Program-made: the position numbers and the translations under genes
Assembly: GCA_036924085.1 (NCBI GenBank)
Contig: JAVGWX010000008.1
Coordinates: 52,888,814 to 52,952,813, forward strand
DNA length: 64,000 nucleotides
Direction of reading: 5' to 3'
From: Ariolimax columbianus
Lineage: Eukaryota > Mollusca > Gastropoda > Stylommatophora > Arionidae
Shown here: in pieces, positions 31,011 through 42,384 of the stretch
Layout of the letters: every line of letters begins with the position of its first letter
How positions within the stretch are numbered: position 1 is the first letter of the stretch
The notes under the pieces: model-generated
Told to the model about the DNA's origin: nothing
The model's database searches: none
Seen by the model: only the letters and a program-made list of their open reading frames with translations

Positions 31011-31714
31011 TCAATAGTAATTTCTCGCTTCAGGTAGGGCATGGATTCATCACGATAATTTGACAGCTATATGTAAGTCTGCATCAAAGTACTGGTGTAC
31101 GGTTGTAGGAAGGGTTTCTGCAGTAGTTTGTTTTACATCATGAGGCTGAAAGCCGCTTTGGCGACACCCCTTATTCGCGTTAACAACGGGTCGATGGCCT
31201 TTCGACGTTGCATTAAAAAAGTGCACCCATTGTTGGTACTTAAAAATGAATAACAAAAAGTGCAATAAGAGTGTATAAAACTGGGAGAAGAAAACATGAC
31301 CTCGTTTTCATGTTTAAGTGCAACTATTTTATTTGTGTACGACTTACAGTTTAGTACAAGGGATCTTAGACTGAATTCCATTCACCACCACCAAGTGACT
31401 CGGTAATAGATTTCAGGATGTACGTGTATAAAATTCAGGGGACTTAATCTTGGAGGAGAAAACTACTACTTGTTATTGTCACGACTTACTCGAAACTGCT
31501 CTACTACTGAAGGTCAAAGGTTAATAAACACGTAAACAGATACGGCACAATTACATTGCCGTACGGGTAAGGACATCAACCGATACTAAATATACTTTAC
31601 GACCACACGATCTTCGTCACGGAAAGAAAAATAGCACAAATGAAAACACCTGACGATTGACAACAACAATGGACGAAGACGGAACGCGAAGTCCCATATA
31701 ATAAACCGTGAGAT
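31011..31714. other. No gene recognised
   Basis: No recognisable frame or repeat. Confidence 0.5.
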
Positions 31715-31715
31715 T

Positions 31716-31990
31716 CCCCTATTGACAGCAGCAATTAATCAGCTCCAATCGTGCGAAACCTATACTTCAGAAGGTGAGAAACGATACGGAAAGAGCTCGT
31801 ACCTTCAACACTACAGTTATTTTATCCATCGTACATGGCTGCGAGCGATACAGCCAATGAAATGCAGATGCAGAGAAGCTCAGAGTACATTGAAACGACG
31901 AACAATTTCAGTCTCTCTACGGGATCGAGGTCATAATACACAAATCAGAAGGTAGACGACCTTTAATGACGTGTCACAGATTTTGTATTG
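31716..31990 (+). pseudogene. LINE RT C-terminal fragment
   Basis: Plus-strand reading with frameshifts gives QSCETYTSEGEK, then KCRCREAQSTLKRRTISVSL, RDRGHNTQIRR and TFNDVSQI. The pattern YGCE.W......EKL...QR.M.R..L.V.LRDR..N.(E/Q)IRR....DV is the C-terminal region of an RTE/CR1-like RT. The minus-strand fragment at 49795-50165 is the same kind. Confidence 0.55.
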
Positions 31991-32189
31991 TAAACATAAT
32001 ACAAATGGGCTTGGTATGTGATGCGTACAACAGATGGACACGAAACGTGTCGTCCTGGAGAACGTACAACTGTAACGGTCTACTCCAATGTCAACTAACG
32101 AGGTGAAAAGATGGCCCGAGTAAAGTCCTTGCCGGGGAGTAGATCGACCGCTGCAATCCCAATTTACCGGGTTCAAATTCCCTGTGTCC

Positions 32190-32352
32190 AGTTTGACTGG
32201 ACCACTTGTATAGGTGTGACCACTTCTTGACGTGTACAGACAGTTTGACTGGGCAGGTACGGTCTTTCTTTAGGTGTGACCACTTCTTGACGTGTCTAGT
32301 TTGACTGGGAAGGTAGGGAATTTCCCTTGGTGTTACCACTTCTTCACGTACA
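32190..32352. repeat. Tandem repeat, about 60-bp unit x 3
   Basis: AGTTTGACTGG and TAGGTGTGACCACTTCTTGA recur at about 32213, 32273 and 32331. Just upstream, CCGGGTTCAAATTCCC (about 32168) resembles a tRNA T-arm, which may mark another SINE remnant. Confidence 0.75.
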
Positions 32353-32395
32353 GAAAGAATTGACAAAACCACTGTACTGTAAAACTTTAATAATG

Positions 32396-33364
32396 GAACA
32401 CATTACAAATGGATACACCCATACATCCATACATTAGCCAATACGTCCACATTACATATAAATATACACACACATCCATATATTAGGCAATACGTCCACA
32501 TTACATATAAATATACACACACATCCATATATTAGGCAATACGTCCACATTACATATAAATATACACACACATCCATATATTAGGCAATACGTCCACATT
32601 ACATATAAATACACACACGCATCCATATATTAGGCAATACGTCCACATTACATATAAATACACACACGCATCCATATATTAGGCAATACGTCCACATTAC
32701 ATATAAATACACACACGCATCCATATATTAGCCAATACGTCCACATTACATATAAATACACACACGCATCCATATATTAGCCAATACGTCCACATTACAT
32801 ATAAATACACACACGCATCCATATATTAGGCAATACGTCCACATTACATATAAATACACACACGCATCCATATATTAGCCAATACGTCCACATTACATAT
32901 AAATACACACACGCATCCATATATTAGCCAATACGTCCACATTACATATAAATACACACACGCATCCATATATTAGCCAATACGTCCACATTACATATAA
33001 ATACACACACGCATCCATACATTAGCCAATACGTCCACATTACATATAAATACACACACGCATCCATACATTAGGCAATACTTCCACATTACATATAAAT
33101 ACACACACGCATCCATACATTAGGCAATACGTCCACATTACATATAAATACACACACGCATCCATACATTAGCCAATACGTCCACATTACATATAAATAC
33201 ACACACGCATCCATACATTAGGCAATACGTCCACATTACATATAAATACACACACGCATCCATACATTAGGCAATACGTCCACATTACATATAAATACAC
33301 ACACGCATCCATATATTAGCCAATACGTCCACATTACATATAAATACACACACGCATCCATATA
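32396..33364. repeat. Minisatellite, 49-bp unit x about 20
   Basis: Units include CATCCATATATTAGCCAATA, CGTCCACATTACATATAAAT and ACACACACG. Variants (ATATTAGG/ATATTAGC/ATACATTAG; ATATACACAC versus ATACACACAC) form runs, so neighbouring units are most alike. Confidence 0.96.
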
Positions 33365-33396
33365 TTCGTCTAACGACATTAGTCGACTGAAGATAG
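33363..33396 (+). mobile_element. 3' end of SINE6-type element (fragment)
   Basis: CGTCTAACGACATTAGTCGA + CTGAAGATAG matches the end of the SINE-like element at 20740-21002. It stands directly at the edge of the 49-bp array. Confidence 0.5.
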
Positions 33397-33547
33397 TATC
33401 AACAATATCTGTGACTTTAACACAAAATGAGATCAGGATTTATGAATTTCTACGTATGCTATGTGCTCTCTTATATTTTGTCCTTTTTTATGTATAACAA
33501 ACAAGGAGTCCAACAGGACTACAAAAATGGCCCCTTTACTTTGCTGA

Positions 33548-34138
33548 ACTGCCAAATGACCCAATTACCCTACCAGACAGCCAAATCACCCAATTACCCT
33601 ACTAGACAGCCAAATGACCCAATTACCCTACTAGACAGCCAAATGACCCAATTACCCTACTAGACAGCCAAATGACCTAATTACCCTACTAGACAGCCAA
33701 ATGACCCAATTACTCTACTAGACAGCCAAATGACCCAATTACCCTACTAGACAGCCAAATGACCCAATTACCCTACTAGACAGCCAAATGACCCAATTAC
33801 CCTACTAGACAGCCAAATGACCCAATTACCCTACTAGACAGCCAAATGACCCAATTACCCTACTAGACAGCCAAATGACCCAATTACCCTACTAGACAGC
33901 CAAATGACCCAATTACCCTACTAGACAGCCAAATGACCCAATTACTCTACTAGACAGCCAAATGACCCAATTACCCTACTAGACAGCCAAATGACCCAAT
34001 TACCCTACTAGACAGCCAAATGACCCAATTACCCTACTAGACAGCCAAATGACCCAATTACCCTACTAGACAGCCAAATGACCCAATTACCCTACTAGAC
34101 AGCCAAATGACCCAATTACCCTACTAGACAGCCAAATG
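33548..34138. repeat. Satellite array, 29-bp unit x about 20
   Basis: Units: CCAAATGACCCAATTACC + CTACTAGACAG, very uniform. The array is the left part of a nearly continuous satellite domain to 35870. Confidence 0.96.
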
Positions 34139-35147
34139 GCCATGTATTCAACCAAACTACCAAATAACCCTTATATTCTACCAGACAGTTAAATAGATCT
34201 TATATTCCTCCAAACAGCCAAATAACCCTTATATTCTACCAGACAGTTAAATAGATCTTATATTCCTCCAAACAGTCAAATAACCCTTATATTCTACCAG
34301 GCAGTTAAATAGATCTTATATTCCTCCAAACAGCCAAATAACCCTTATATTCTACCAGACAGTTAAATAGATCTTATATTCCTCCAAACAGCCAAATAAC
34401 CCTTATATTCTACCAGACAGTTAAAAGGTCTTAAATTCCTCCAAATAGCCAAATAACCCTTATATTCTACTAGACAGTTAAATAGATCTTATATTCCTCC
34501 AAACAGCCAAACAACCTTTATATTCTACCAGACAGTTAAATAGATCTTATATTCCTCCAAACAGCCAAATAACCCTTATATTCTACCAGACAGTTAAATA
34601 GATCTTATATTCCTCCAAACAGCCAACCTTATATTCTACCAGACAGTTAAAAGGTCTTAAATTCCTCCAAATAGCCAAATAACCCTTATATTCTACCAGA
34701 CAGTTAAATAGATCTTATATTCCTCCAAACAGCCAAACAATCTTTATATTCTACCAGACAGTTAAATAGATCTTATATTCCTCCAAACAGTCAAATAACC
34801 CTTATATTCTACCAGGCAGTTAAATAGATCTTATATTGCTCCAAACAGCCAAATAACCCTTATATTCTACCAGACAGTTAAATAGATCTTATATTCCTCC
34901 AAACAGACAAATAACCCTTATATTCTACCATGCAGTTAAATAGATCTTATATTGCTCCAAACAGCCAAACAACGCTTATATTCTATCAGACTGCCAAATA
35001 TTCGTTTAACTAAACCTGTTCGCCAAATAGCCCTTATACTCTTCCAGACTACCAAGTAGCCCACTCACTCTTACAATACTGCCAATTAGCCCTTTTCCTC
35101 TAACAGACTGTCAAATAGCCCTTTTACTCTACCAAACTGCCAAAATT
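34139..35147. repeat. Satellite array, 58-bp dimer unit x about 14, degenerate at right
   Basis: Each 58-bp unit is two 29-bp halves: CCAAATAACCCTTATATTC..CCAGACAG and TTAAATAGATCTTATATTCC..CAAACAG, both alignable with the 29-bp unit on the left. From about 34990 the units become degenerate single 29- to 30-bp monomers (CCAAATAGCCCTT..CTCTACC). Confidence 0.94.
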
Positions 35148-35149
35148 GA

Positions 35150-35590
35150 TTGGCATCCTGTCAGTCTCGAGAGACAATGGACTTCACGCTTGAGAGGGTA
35201 CAGGCAGTTTTTGCCTTTGCTTTCGCCGCATACGTTTGGAGTCTGCATCCACGCATCATGTCTTCTCCCTGCCTGCAGACTATCACACAGATCCTACCTC
35301 TAGCCGCGTTTTTCTTTAGCAATTTCATGCCAGTTGCATGTGTTCATACCTAACGCCTTCAGGTTACGCTTTCAAACATCTTTCTAGCCGAGGAAGTGTC
35401 TACCTATGTTACGCTTGCCCGTGGTCAGCTCTCCGTACAGGATATCTTTATGTATTCAACCATCGTTCATTCTGCACACGTGACCAAGCCACCGCATGCG
35501 ATGTTCGAAGACCACAATAACAAAAGCAATTAGGAATGGCATCATCAGCATTTGTCAGACTCTCACAGAGAGCGCGGAATAACAAAATGC
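35150..35590 (-). pseudogene. LINE RT C-terminal fragment inserted in satellite
   Basis: On the minus strand: RWLGHVCRMNDG, IHKDILYGELTTGKRNIG, then KDV..RNLKALGMNTCNWHE. The pattern RW.GH..RM.D.R.P..(I/L)LYGEL..GKR..GRP.LR(F/Y)KD..KRDLK is the C-terminal region of a common animal LINE type. The flanking satellite monomers resume on its other side, so the LINE landed within the satellite. The family matches 55800-57290. Confidence 0.7.
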
Positions 35591-35611
35591 TGACCATTTC
35601 CACTACACTGT

Positions 35612-35870
35612 CAAGCAGCCCATTTACTCTGCCAGACTGTCAAGAAGCCCTTTTACTCTAGCAGACTGCCAATTAGCCCTTATATTTTACCAGACTGCCA
35701 ATTAGATCTTAAACTGTACTATACTACCAAGTAGCCCGTTTACTCTAGCAAATTGCCAAGTAGCTCTTGCACTCTATCAGCCCTTTACCCGACCACTTTG
35801 CCAAGTAAGATTTTTGCTCTGCCAGACTGTCAAATTAACTCATTGTCTTCACTTGACTACCAAATCCCAG
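35612..35870. repeat. Degenerate satellite monomers, right edge
   Basis: GACTGTCAAGAAGCCCTTTT, ACTGCCAATTAGCCCTTATA, ACTACCAAGTAGCCCGTTTA and similar 28- to 32-bp units continue the satellite past the LINE insert, more diverged than the centre. Confidence 0.75.
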
Positions 35871-36598
35871 ATTGCTAATGAGATTAAAAGGCTTTCTTCG
35901 AATGATAAACGGTTCAAAAGACATCCTTAGACTACTAAAGACTTAAGAACCTCTGGTTTAGTACTAAGATAACTTGGTACTACCAGGTCAAAGATCGCAA
36001 AGTAAGAGACAGAAAATATTTATCTCGAGTCAATATTTAAACAAGGATATAACCTTCACTTTCCTCGTAGCCAGGTCTCTCCACTACTGCCAAATAATTC
36101 GCACATAAAGCTACTTATTGAGTGCACTGTTACCTCAAAATTAGCTATGAATGGGTCATGTCTAGATTAATCATTGGGCTTAGAAGACTGACGTTTAGAA
36201 GCTGGATCTTTTAGAGATCCGTGCAAATGTTAAGAAAATATAAATATATTATCCTCTTTGTGTTCAAACAGAAAATGGGTGTTTTCACATTCATATCCTT
36301 CTACAAAAATGGCTTTAAAACTAATAATAACTAAAAATAGCTACACAACAAAATAGTTCAACTTTTATGTTTCATTACTTCACTGCATCTGCGTACTGCA
36401 CCTTCTTTAATATTTATTGCTCTCTGCCCTTTTTACAGTTTTTGGCTCTCTGTATACACCTACAAATAGACCTCCAATAATGTGCTGAAAAGTACAAATC
36501 AGGGTATCAATTTAAAAAAAAATTAAGAGTAACAGCGTTTTCAAAGTGATACTATCTGATTTCCGACTTTCTTATAGCTGGGTGTTCACGATTTAACA
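35871..36598. other. No gene recognised
   Basis: AT-rich spacer with no supported feature. Confidence 0.55.
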
Positions 36599-36599
36599 A

Positions 36600-37665
36600 C
36601 AAACCAGTACCAAATTATTGTTGCGAGTAAAGTTTAAATTGATGACATTGCCAATCATTAACAGCCAACTGAAAGAAGAGGCGGCCACTAAGGAGACTAC
36701 ATCTACTATCATGACAACGTGCGCCTTGGAGACACTCTCTAGCTTCCCTGAATCGGCAGTCCTGGTTTTTACGAATGGATTACTATTCAAAAATACCTCG
36801 TTTGCAGGGTATGTATCCATATGAAATTCCCGAATGGGTCCATATACGAATTTTGTGATTCATGCGGCGAAACCCGTTCAAATGATGAATCGGAGGCCGA
36901 AGCTATAAAAACAACAGTTGAGATTTGCACCAACAGTTTGACTTGGGCGAACTGCTGCCTATAGACGCTGTGATTTGTAGTGACTCCAAGTCGATTCTGG
37001 AGGCGCTAAAGCACACCCCATAGAAAACAATGAGATATTCTTGGTGGGGATAGCGATCAACAACATTATCATTACCCACCGGATTAATGTCCCCTTGCAA
37101 TGGATACCTAGACATAGCGGGCTACCAGGAAACGAGATGGCTGACAAATTGGCAAACACAGTAGCTCGGAACAACAATTGGATAGACCCGTGCAGTAACC
37201 ACAAAGTAAAACGAATTATTCAGAATAACGCCAAGGAAATCTGGATGAACAGGTGACGTAAACAACGGCTCGTACAGTCTTTATCGAAATGTCACAGCCA
37301 AAAAGTAATTATGACATAAAAAACTACATAGAAGAGATCAGAGTTTCGTCTTTCAGCTCCGAAAAGGACAGACCATAGTCAATAGACACTTGAATCACAA
37401 CAATCCCCAGCATCTGCCCTTGTGCAGACATTGCTCTCACCTTGATGAAGCAGTTAGACACCTACTTATTGAGTGCAAGGCTCTTGTGGACATTTGGAAG
37501 AGATCCATGCAAGCACTGCCAACAATTACCAACACACTGTAGGGAGCAGTGAAACAACTGTAGAATACCTGTATCTATACAAGTATGACATTGGGCTGCC
37601 AGGAGCAGACTTGCTCAGCAGCTATGAGATAACAACAGCAACAACATGGTTGCAAATCTTCTTAA
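36600..37665 (+). pseudogene. LINE RNase H domain and zinc-knuckle tail
   Basis: A frameshifted RNase H region of a LINE distinct from copies A-D. In order: VFTNGLL (normally TDGS, catalytic Asp changed to Asn), DESEAEAIKTTVEICTNS (Glu), AVICSDSKSILEAL (Asp), and VPLQWIPRHSGLPGNEMADK with LAN (final motif with His, Asp). Downstream, LCRHCSHLDEAVRHLLIECK is the zinc knuckle. RNase H removes the RNA strand during element synthesis. The 3' end meets an opposed CR1-like tail at 37668. About 500 codons of RT upstream are absent. Confidence 0.75.
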
Positions 37666-37667
37666 CT

Positions 37668-37930
37668 TAACTTAATTTAACTTAACGTCTTTATACTGAA
37701 TTAGAAGATTCTGCAGAGTCTGTATACAACCAGTTTATTTTACATTCACTTGATATAAAAATAATTTTTTTTAATGCATGAATTTACCCAGCCTCCTACA
37801 TTTCATGTCAATGCATTCCAAGCATCCGTCACTCTCTGACTATAAAAATATTTCCTGGCATTTAATCTGTACATTTGTTTAATGAGTTTTGGGTTGTGCC
37901 TTCTTGTTCTTGTATGCGACTTTTAAAAAA
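37668..37930 (-). pseudogene. CR1/L2-like LINE RT C-terminus and 3' tail
   Basis: On the minus strand the frame reads HTRTRRHNPKLIKQMYRLNA and RKYFYSQRVTDAWNALT, then a stop, and after it WVNSCIKKN. RTR.H..KL......N.RK.FFS.RV...WN.L is the end of CR1/L2-type RTs. The 3' region includes CTGGTTGTATACAGACTCTG and ends in a tandem TTAAGTTAAG tail. The same tail occurs at 4672-4740. Confidence 0.75.
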
Positions 37931-37934
37931 AAAG

Positions 37935-39062
37935 AATGCTTGTTATAGTCTAATTCTGAAAGTAACAGTAATCATAATAGTGATACAGAGATCAGAGCTA
38001 CTTCATAAATAATAGAAAGTATTGACAACAATTCTGAACATGAATCATTAAGTTTTGTTCTAAAAGGACAACTGGATCATCCTTTGATTCTATTCTTGCG
38101 CAACAAGTCAATGCAGAAAACAATACATTACATTTTTCGATGACGATGGCATTATACTGTAACTTGGCAACATAATTAGGTATTTTTTTGTTTACAAGAA
38201 ATGGAGGTAAAAAGATTGTAGAAATGAAACTTTCAGCATTGTTTTGTCAGTTGAATTTGACCAAGATGCAGAATATATAATTTACTAACTTTAATCAGTG
38301 TGTGTTCGGATGACGAGGTTACGGTAAGAACCTGGTTGTTTTATTCACTGAGCAAAGGTGAAGACTTTTGTTTCCAGTGCAAACTGCTTTCAACAGATGA
38401 CACATTTGCTACCGTTGGTTATTGTGATAGTAAAAATGCAGTTCAGCGTATTTCACGAACGCGTCAGTTCTCAAAGAGAATCTACCATAACCCTTTGACA
38501 AAAGGCAAATGCTACTGGTTGCTTCTTGAATAATGGAAGGACAACACGCTAGACATTCTCTTCTATATCGTGTGGTTGCTATTATAAAATTGCAAGCTGA
38601 GCGTGGATTAGCGTTACTTTCAGAGACAGTGCCAAAGTATTTAGGTCACCAACCACTGACAAGTGTTTAGGCACTCTAGTGTTAGTGACCTAGTTTGATC
38701 CATTCCTAGCTACACGTACAGGAAAAAAACATCGCAACAAAGTAAAAAGTGCATCTATCATTTGGGATCATTTCATAGATACTTTAAGGGGAAATGTACT
38801 GAAGGCTGTCATTGACGAAATTAGACAAACTATGTATAATTCTTCTATTTGTGTGGACTCTTACACAAACATTAGTCATGTATATAAGTTGTGGTGCATA
38901 TTTCGTTATGCTCTGGATAATGATCCAGTTCACCGATTTGAACAGCTCATTCTGATGAATGGCCATAATGTTGCAGAGCTTGCAAAACGTTATAGTGCAT
39001 TTTTGGAAAAGCGTGACATAGATACAGCAAATTCTAGATGGTATAGAGGAGGAAGACGCTAA
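37935..39062 (+). pseudogene. hAT-like (ZMYM1-type) transposase relic, 5' part
   Basis: Reads WLFYSLSKGEDFCFQCKLLS near 38330-38390 (the TTF-type zinc finger W.(V/F)YS...G..FCF.CKL), then, broken by stops, RVVAIIKLQAERGLAL, and from 38820 a clean frame: TMYNSSICVDSYTNISHVYK, CIFRYALDNDPVHRFEQL, ELAKRYSAFLEKRDIDTANS. ICVDS is the usual I.(V/L)D.T.D catalytic region of these proteins (Asp retained). The frame is cut at about 39062 by a SINE2 element and resumes at 39395. Many stops mark it as dead. Confidence 0.75.
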
Positions 39063-39064
39063 GC

Positions 39065-39384
39065 AGTGGATGAGCTACAGCAGTCAGCGACTCAAAGCTG
39101 ACTGCTGGCGTCAGGGCCGGCAAACCAGAGAGCCAAGAACATTCTACACCTCCACGCGATGATCCTGGATAACAAGCTGCAACAGCACAGAATGGCTAAG
39201 GAGAAGTGATCGAAGAGGGAAGGTTAACCCGGTACCCAAAAATGCTTGCTGAAGTCGGATGTGTCGAACCAAATGGTGCAAATATCGCAGTCAAGCTGTA
39301 AACTACGAAACAACGAATTCCGTTCTCTCTTGAATTCCTGCAACTAGTAAGCTCTTTTCAGGGCTTGGTCGCTGGAGTTATGGA
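39065..39384 (+). mobile_element. SINE-like element (SINE2), copy 2
   Basis: Matches the copy at 27788-28105 along its length: GCTGACTGCTGGCGTCAGGG, GATCCTGGATAACAAGCTGC, TGCTTGCTGAAGTCGGATG, AGCTCTTTTCAGGGCTTGG. It interrupts the hAT-like reading frame, so it inserted after the transposase arrived. The 3' tail is degenerate (AAGAACGAAGCAGAAG). A clear target duplication cannot be confirmed by eye. Confidence 0.75.
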
Positions 39385-39975
39385 ATGAACAACAAAGAAC
39401 GAAGCAGAAGTAGACGACATACACGTAACAACACATTACATATTAGCGGAAGATATACAGGTTTACGTGCCAGAGTTCGTGACACAAATCCCCATTCAGA
39501 ATACACACTTTGCTTTATGAATTTATTTAATTTGGTTGATCTTTCTGCTGTTGACAATATATATGCATCTATAGAATTCTTTGAATTAGTTTAAATCATC
39601 TACTGTTTCGTTAATACATGAACACGCATATTGACACCTACACAAGACGATCTTGGTGGTTTACCTGAAGTCAAGTGACTTCCGTGTTACACGCTGCTCT
39701 GCTCATGCTGATGCTACAAGGCAAGAGTAAAGAAAGAATTTGCCAAATTTGCAATTAAGAGAAAGCCACAGTCAGCAGAAAGTCAAAACGTTTCCTGTAT
39801 AGTTACGTTTTCTTGAGAATGGGATACTCTTAGTGGTTTGGTCATCAACAATGGAAAGATGTCACCAAACAAGCTTTTGACTTCAAAGCACAATGAGTCA
39901 GTGAAGCTGTTCAAGTCACTAATTAACTACATTTCCAACTTAAGATCAGAGTGGGTCATTCATATTACGCTTAAG
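39385..39975 (+). pseudogene. hAT-like transposase relic, 3' part
   Basis: The frame resumes with LHISGRYTGLRARVRDTNPH, SEYTLCFMNLFNLVDLSAVD and NIYASIEFFELV. The family pattern is NMSG.Y.GLQA.I...NP.A.Y..C.AH.LNL; here the CAH is altered to CFM. Later broken pieces include KRKPQSAESQ and LFKSLINYISNLRS. It ends at a GA microsatellite. With 37935-39062 it forms one split relic. Confidence 0.72.
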
Positions 39976-39983
39976 GAACACTA

Positions 39984-39988
39984 GAGAA

Positions 39989-40037
<49 letters not shown>

Positions 40038-40080
40038 TAGAGCGAGAGTAAAAAAAGTGAGAGAGAAAGAGAGAGAGAGG
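39984..40080. repeat. (GA)n microsatellite, interrupted
   Basis: GAGAGAGAGA runs with AAAG, TAG and GCGAG interruptions. Confidence 0.93.
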
Positions 40081-41029
40081 TATAAAACGTTTAAGCTCTT
40101 CCTATTCGGCGTACGTTCTGACAAACATATCTAAAGGACATGGGTGATGCTGCGTCTTTCAGCCCGAGATATCCAATATCAGCATTGTATTGTTTGGACC
40201 AGGCTTGCCTTTTTTCTTTGATCCCTAATCCCTTAGTCAGGCTGCTTGGTTGAAATCTGTTTCCAGGGCCGCTGTTTAGAAGCAGAATATTGTCTTGGTT
40301 AGTTATGAGTCACTGACGCTTTCTGCAAGCAGCCAGCTATGAGACGCTGGCTTTTGTCAGTTTTTCATTGCTGCATTTAAAGCCCCAAACGTTTAATGAG
40401 TTACAGACCTTCAGAATGCACCAATTTTTGTTGAAAAGGTTTATCTCAGAATGACAGTTATCTTGACCATTGTTACTAAATGTTTGGTAAAAGAGACTGG
40501 TAGCGTAATTGAACTGATCACCTAAACTGGATTCCATTGCGAATTTTGTTTCCATTGGTAATGATGATCTATCCGATGAGAAATTCGTATCAACTAACAA
40601 AAGCGTCGCTGGTAACAGCTTTTGTGCTGACCTTATCCATTTTCGAGACATTTTTTGGGAATCAGATAGAGTTTAAAGAAAACAACAACTGTATCATTAT
40701 GTCTTATAATGATTTTAACGTATATACAATCCGTTTACATCAAGAAGTTTTTCAAAACACAAATATGTGCATTTGTCTTCATGTTAATGTATTTTTGCGT
40801 GGTATAGATTGTGTATACTTCCACTGCTTGGATGCTCGTTTCGATTCAGGAGTATAATGATGCACCTAGAATTGGTCACATGTACTGAAGTGACCCAAAA
40901 AGTCATACCATTCCATGTTAAAACGGTCCATCAATTCAGTGCAGACTTGAACTCTTCTCCGCCGTTTAAAAGCAGGAAGCTGTCTTGGCACTTAATGTGC
41001 ACTAACCTTCCTTAAATTAACATTTTCAT
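40081..41029. other. No gene recognised
   Basis: Contains open frames of about 105 codons on each strand (40537-40857 plus, 40337-40651 minus), neither with a motif I know. I do not treat them as genes. Confidence 0.4.
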
Positions 41030-41290
41030 AAATAATAGTGCTCCCCGTACCCAGAGAAAGGCTTGCCTCTTGTGAATAATAGGGATCCACGTACCCAGAG
41101 AAAGACTTGCCTCTTGTAAATAATAGGGCTCCCCGTACCCAGATAAAGGCTTTCCTCTTGTGAATAATAGTGCTCCCCGTATCCAGAGAAAGACTTCTCT
41201 CTTGTGAATAATAGTGCTCCGTGTACCCAGAGAAAGACTTGTCTCTTGTGAATAATAGTGCTCTCCGTACCCAGAGAAAGACTTGCCTTG
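41030..41290. repeat. Minisatellite, 44-bp unit x 6
   Basis: Units: AATAATAGTGCTCCCCGTAC, CCAGAGAAAGACTTGCCTCT, TGTG. Several minus-strand frames are open across it by chance. It directly follows the truncated mariner relic, on that relic's 3' side. Confidence 0.95.
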
Positions 41291-41589
41291 TACAATTTCG
41301 CGACAGGTTGTGCGTCGATTTTCCAGAATAAAGCTGTAACTCAATGTGGATATTCCCTTGAATGACTGGGGTGGGTTGAGAGTCACCATGGATGAAATCA
41401 TCACTCACGTGTGTACGGCCATCTCTAAAACGTTTACACCATTCAAATGTCTTACTGCGGCTGAGTGTCTTATCGTCGTTATGTTATTGCAATCTTCAGT
41501 GAAATTTGAGCAGGTTTCACGCCTTCTTTCACAAGAAACTTCATCACGACACGCTGTTCCACGCAAACACTGACAGTGTTGTCCGCCAT
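41291..41589 (-). pseudogene. mariner-like transposase N-terminus (relic)
   Basis: From ATG at 41589 on the minus strand: MADNTVSVCVEQRVVMKFLV and KEGVKPAQISLKIAI, then a frameshift near 41475, and SRSKTFEWCKRFRDGRTHVS with DDFIHGDSQ. This is the paired helix-turn-helix DNA-binding domain of a mariner transposase, whose usual pattern includes E.R..IKFLVK and V.EW.KRF..GR..V.DD..G. The catalytic DD34D domain is missing; the frame ends at the 44-bp minisatellite. Confidence 0.75.
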
Positions 41590-41877
41590 GCTTATTTATC
41601 TTTCACGTGACTGGCCCGTGACATATGGGCCACCTAGCAGTAATAGGACTCAGGTATCCTAACTAATTATAGAACGTATAGCTAGCTATAACTTATTCAG
41701 ATAGATCTAGAACAAAAAGTCCTGGTTTCCTTTGAATGTCCCTCGTATTTGTTTCCAATCAATTTAATAAAGAAAAATATTCCCACATGCTAATGACGGT
41801 TAAAAAGAAGCTCTTTGGTGACTGGCAGAGGACAAAGAAATGGGTAGGAAGGGAGAAATGGGATATTGTAATAAATT
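41590..41877. other. No gene recognised
   Basis: AT-rich spacer. Confidence 0.55.
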
Positions 41878-42018
41878 CTTATAATTATAGAGCAACTTTA
41901 TTCAGGTGAACTCTTGTAATTATGGAGCAACTTGATACAGGCCAGCTCTTGTAATTATGGAGCAACTTCATTCAGGTGAACTCTTGTAATTATGGAGCAA
42001 CTTTATTCAGGTGAACTC
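41878..42018. repeat. Minisatellite, 35-bp unit x 4
   Basis: Units: CTCTTGTAATTATGGAGCAA + CTTCATTCAGGTGAA, one with GATACAGGCCAG. Confidence 0.9.
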
Positions 42019-42021
42019 ATC

Positions 42022-42270
42022 ACGAGCATCCGAGTAGCACAGAGGTAGAGCCGTCACTTATCATGGCAATGTTTCTTAGTTCAATTCCTGCTCCAGACAA
42101 CTTACCTGTAAATTGGTAACTGACTTAATGTTAGAATAAGTAAGGGAACTGTCCATTCTGCAATGGGATATCCTTTACCTTCGTTCAACTCTTCATATAA
42201 TGTTTATACCCCAGCCTACCTGCAAGGCAAATGGTGGCTCAAAGTCAGTTATCTTCTACTTCATGAATTA
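42022..42270 (+). mobile_element. tRNA-derived SINE (SINE4)
   Basis: The head begins GAGCATCCGAGTAGCACAGA with A-box-like GAGTAGCACAGAGGTAGAGC and B-box TAGTTCAATTCC, and GAGCA at the start can pair with TGCTC at about 42090, as an acceptor stem would. A body with GTAAATTGGTAACTGAC follows; the 3' end is unclear. Too degenerate in the anticodon arm for a real tRNA gene. Confidence 0.55.
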
Positions 42271-42384
42271 ACACATGTGGCTGGCGAGCTTGTTCTGCCA
42301 GAAGTATTCTGGAAAAAACAACATCAGAGATTCCGTTCACACTTTGTTTTTGTTAGTAAGAATAGGTCTTTACAGTGGCAGACC

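Noticed and set aside
35150..35520. Plus-strand frames starting at 35150 and 35338
   Set aside because: They lie opposite a minus-strand RT fragment with clear conserved motifs.
41012..41408. Minus-strand frames of 130-138 codons
   Set aside because: They combine the end of the mariner relic with the 44-bp minisatellite and do not form one protein.
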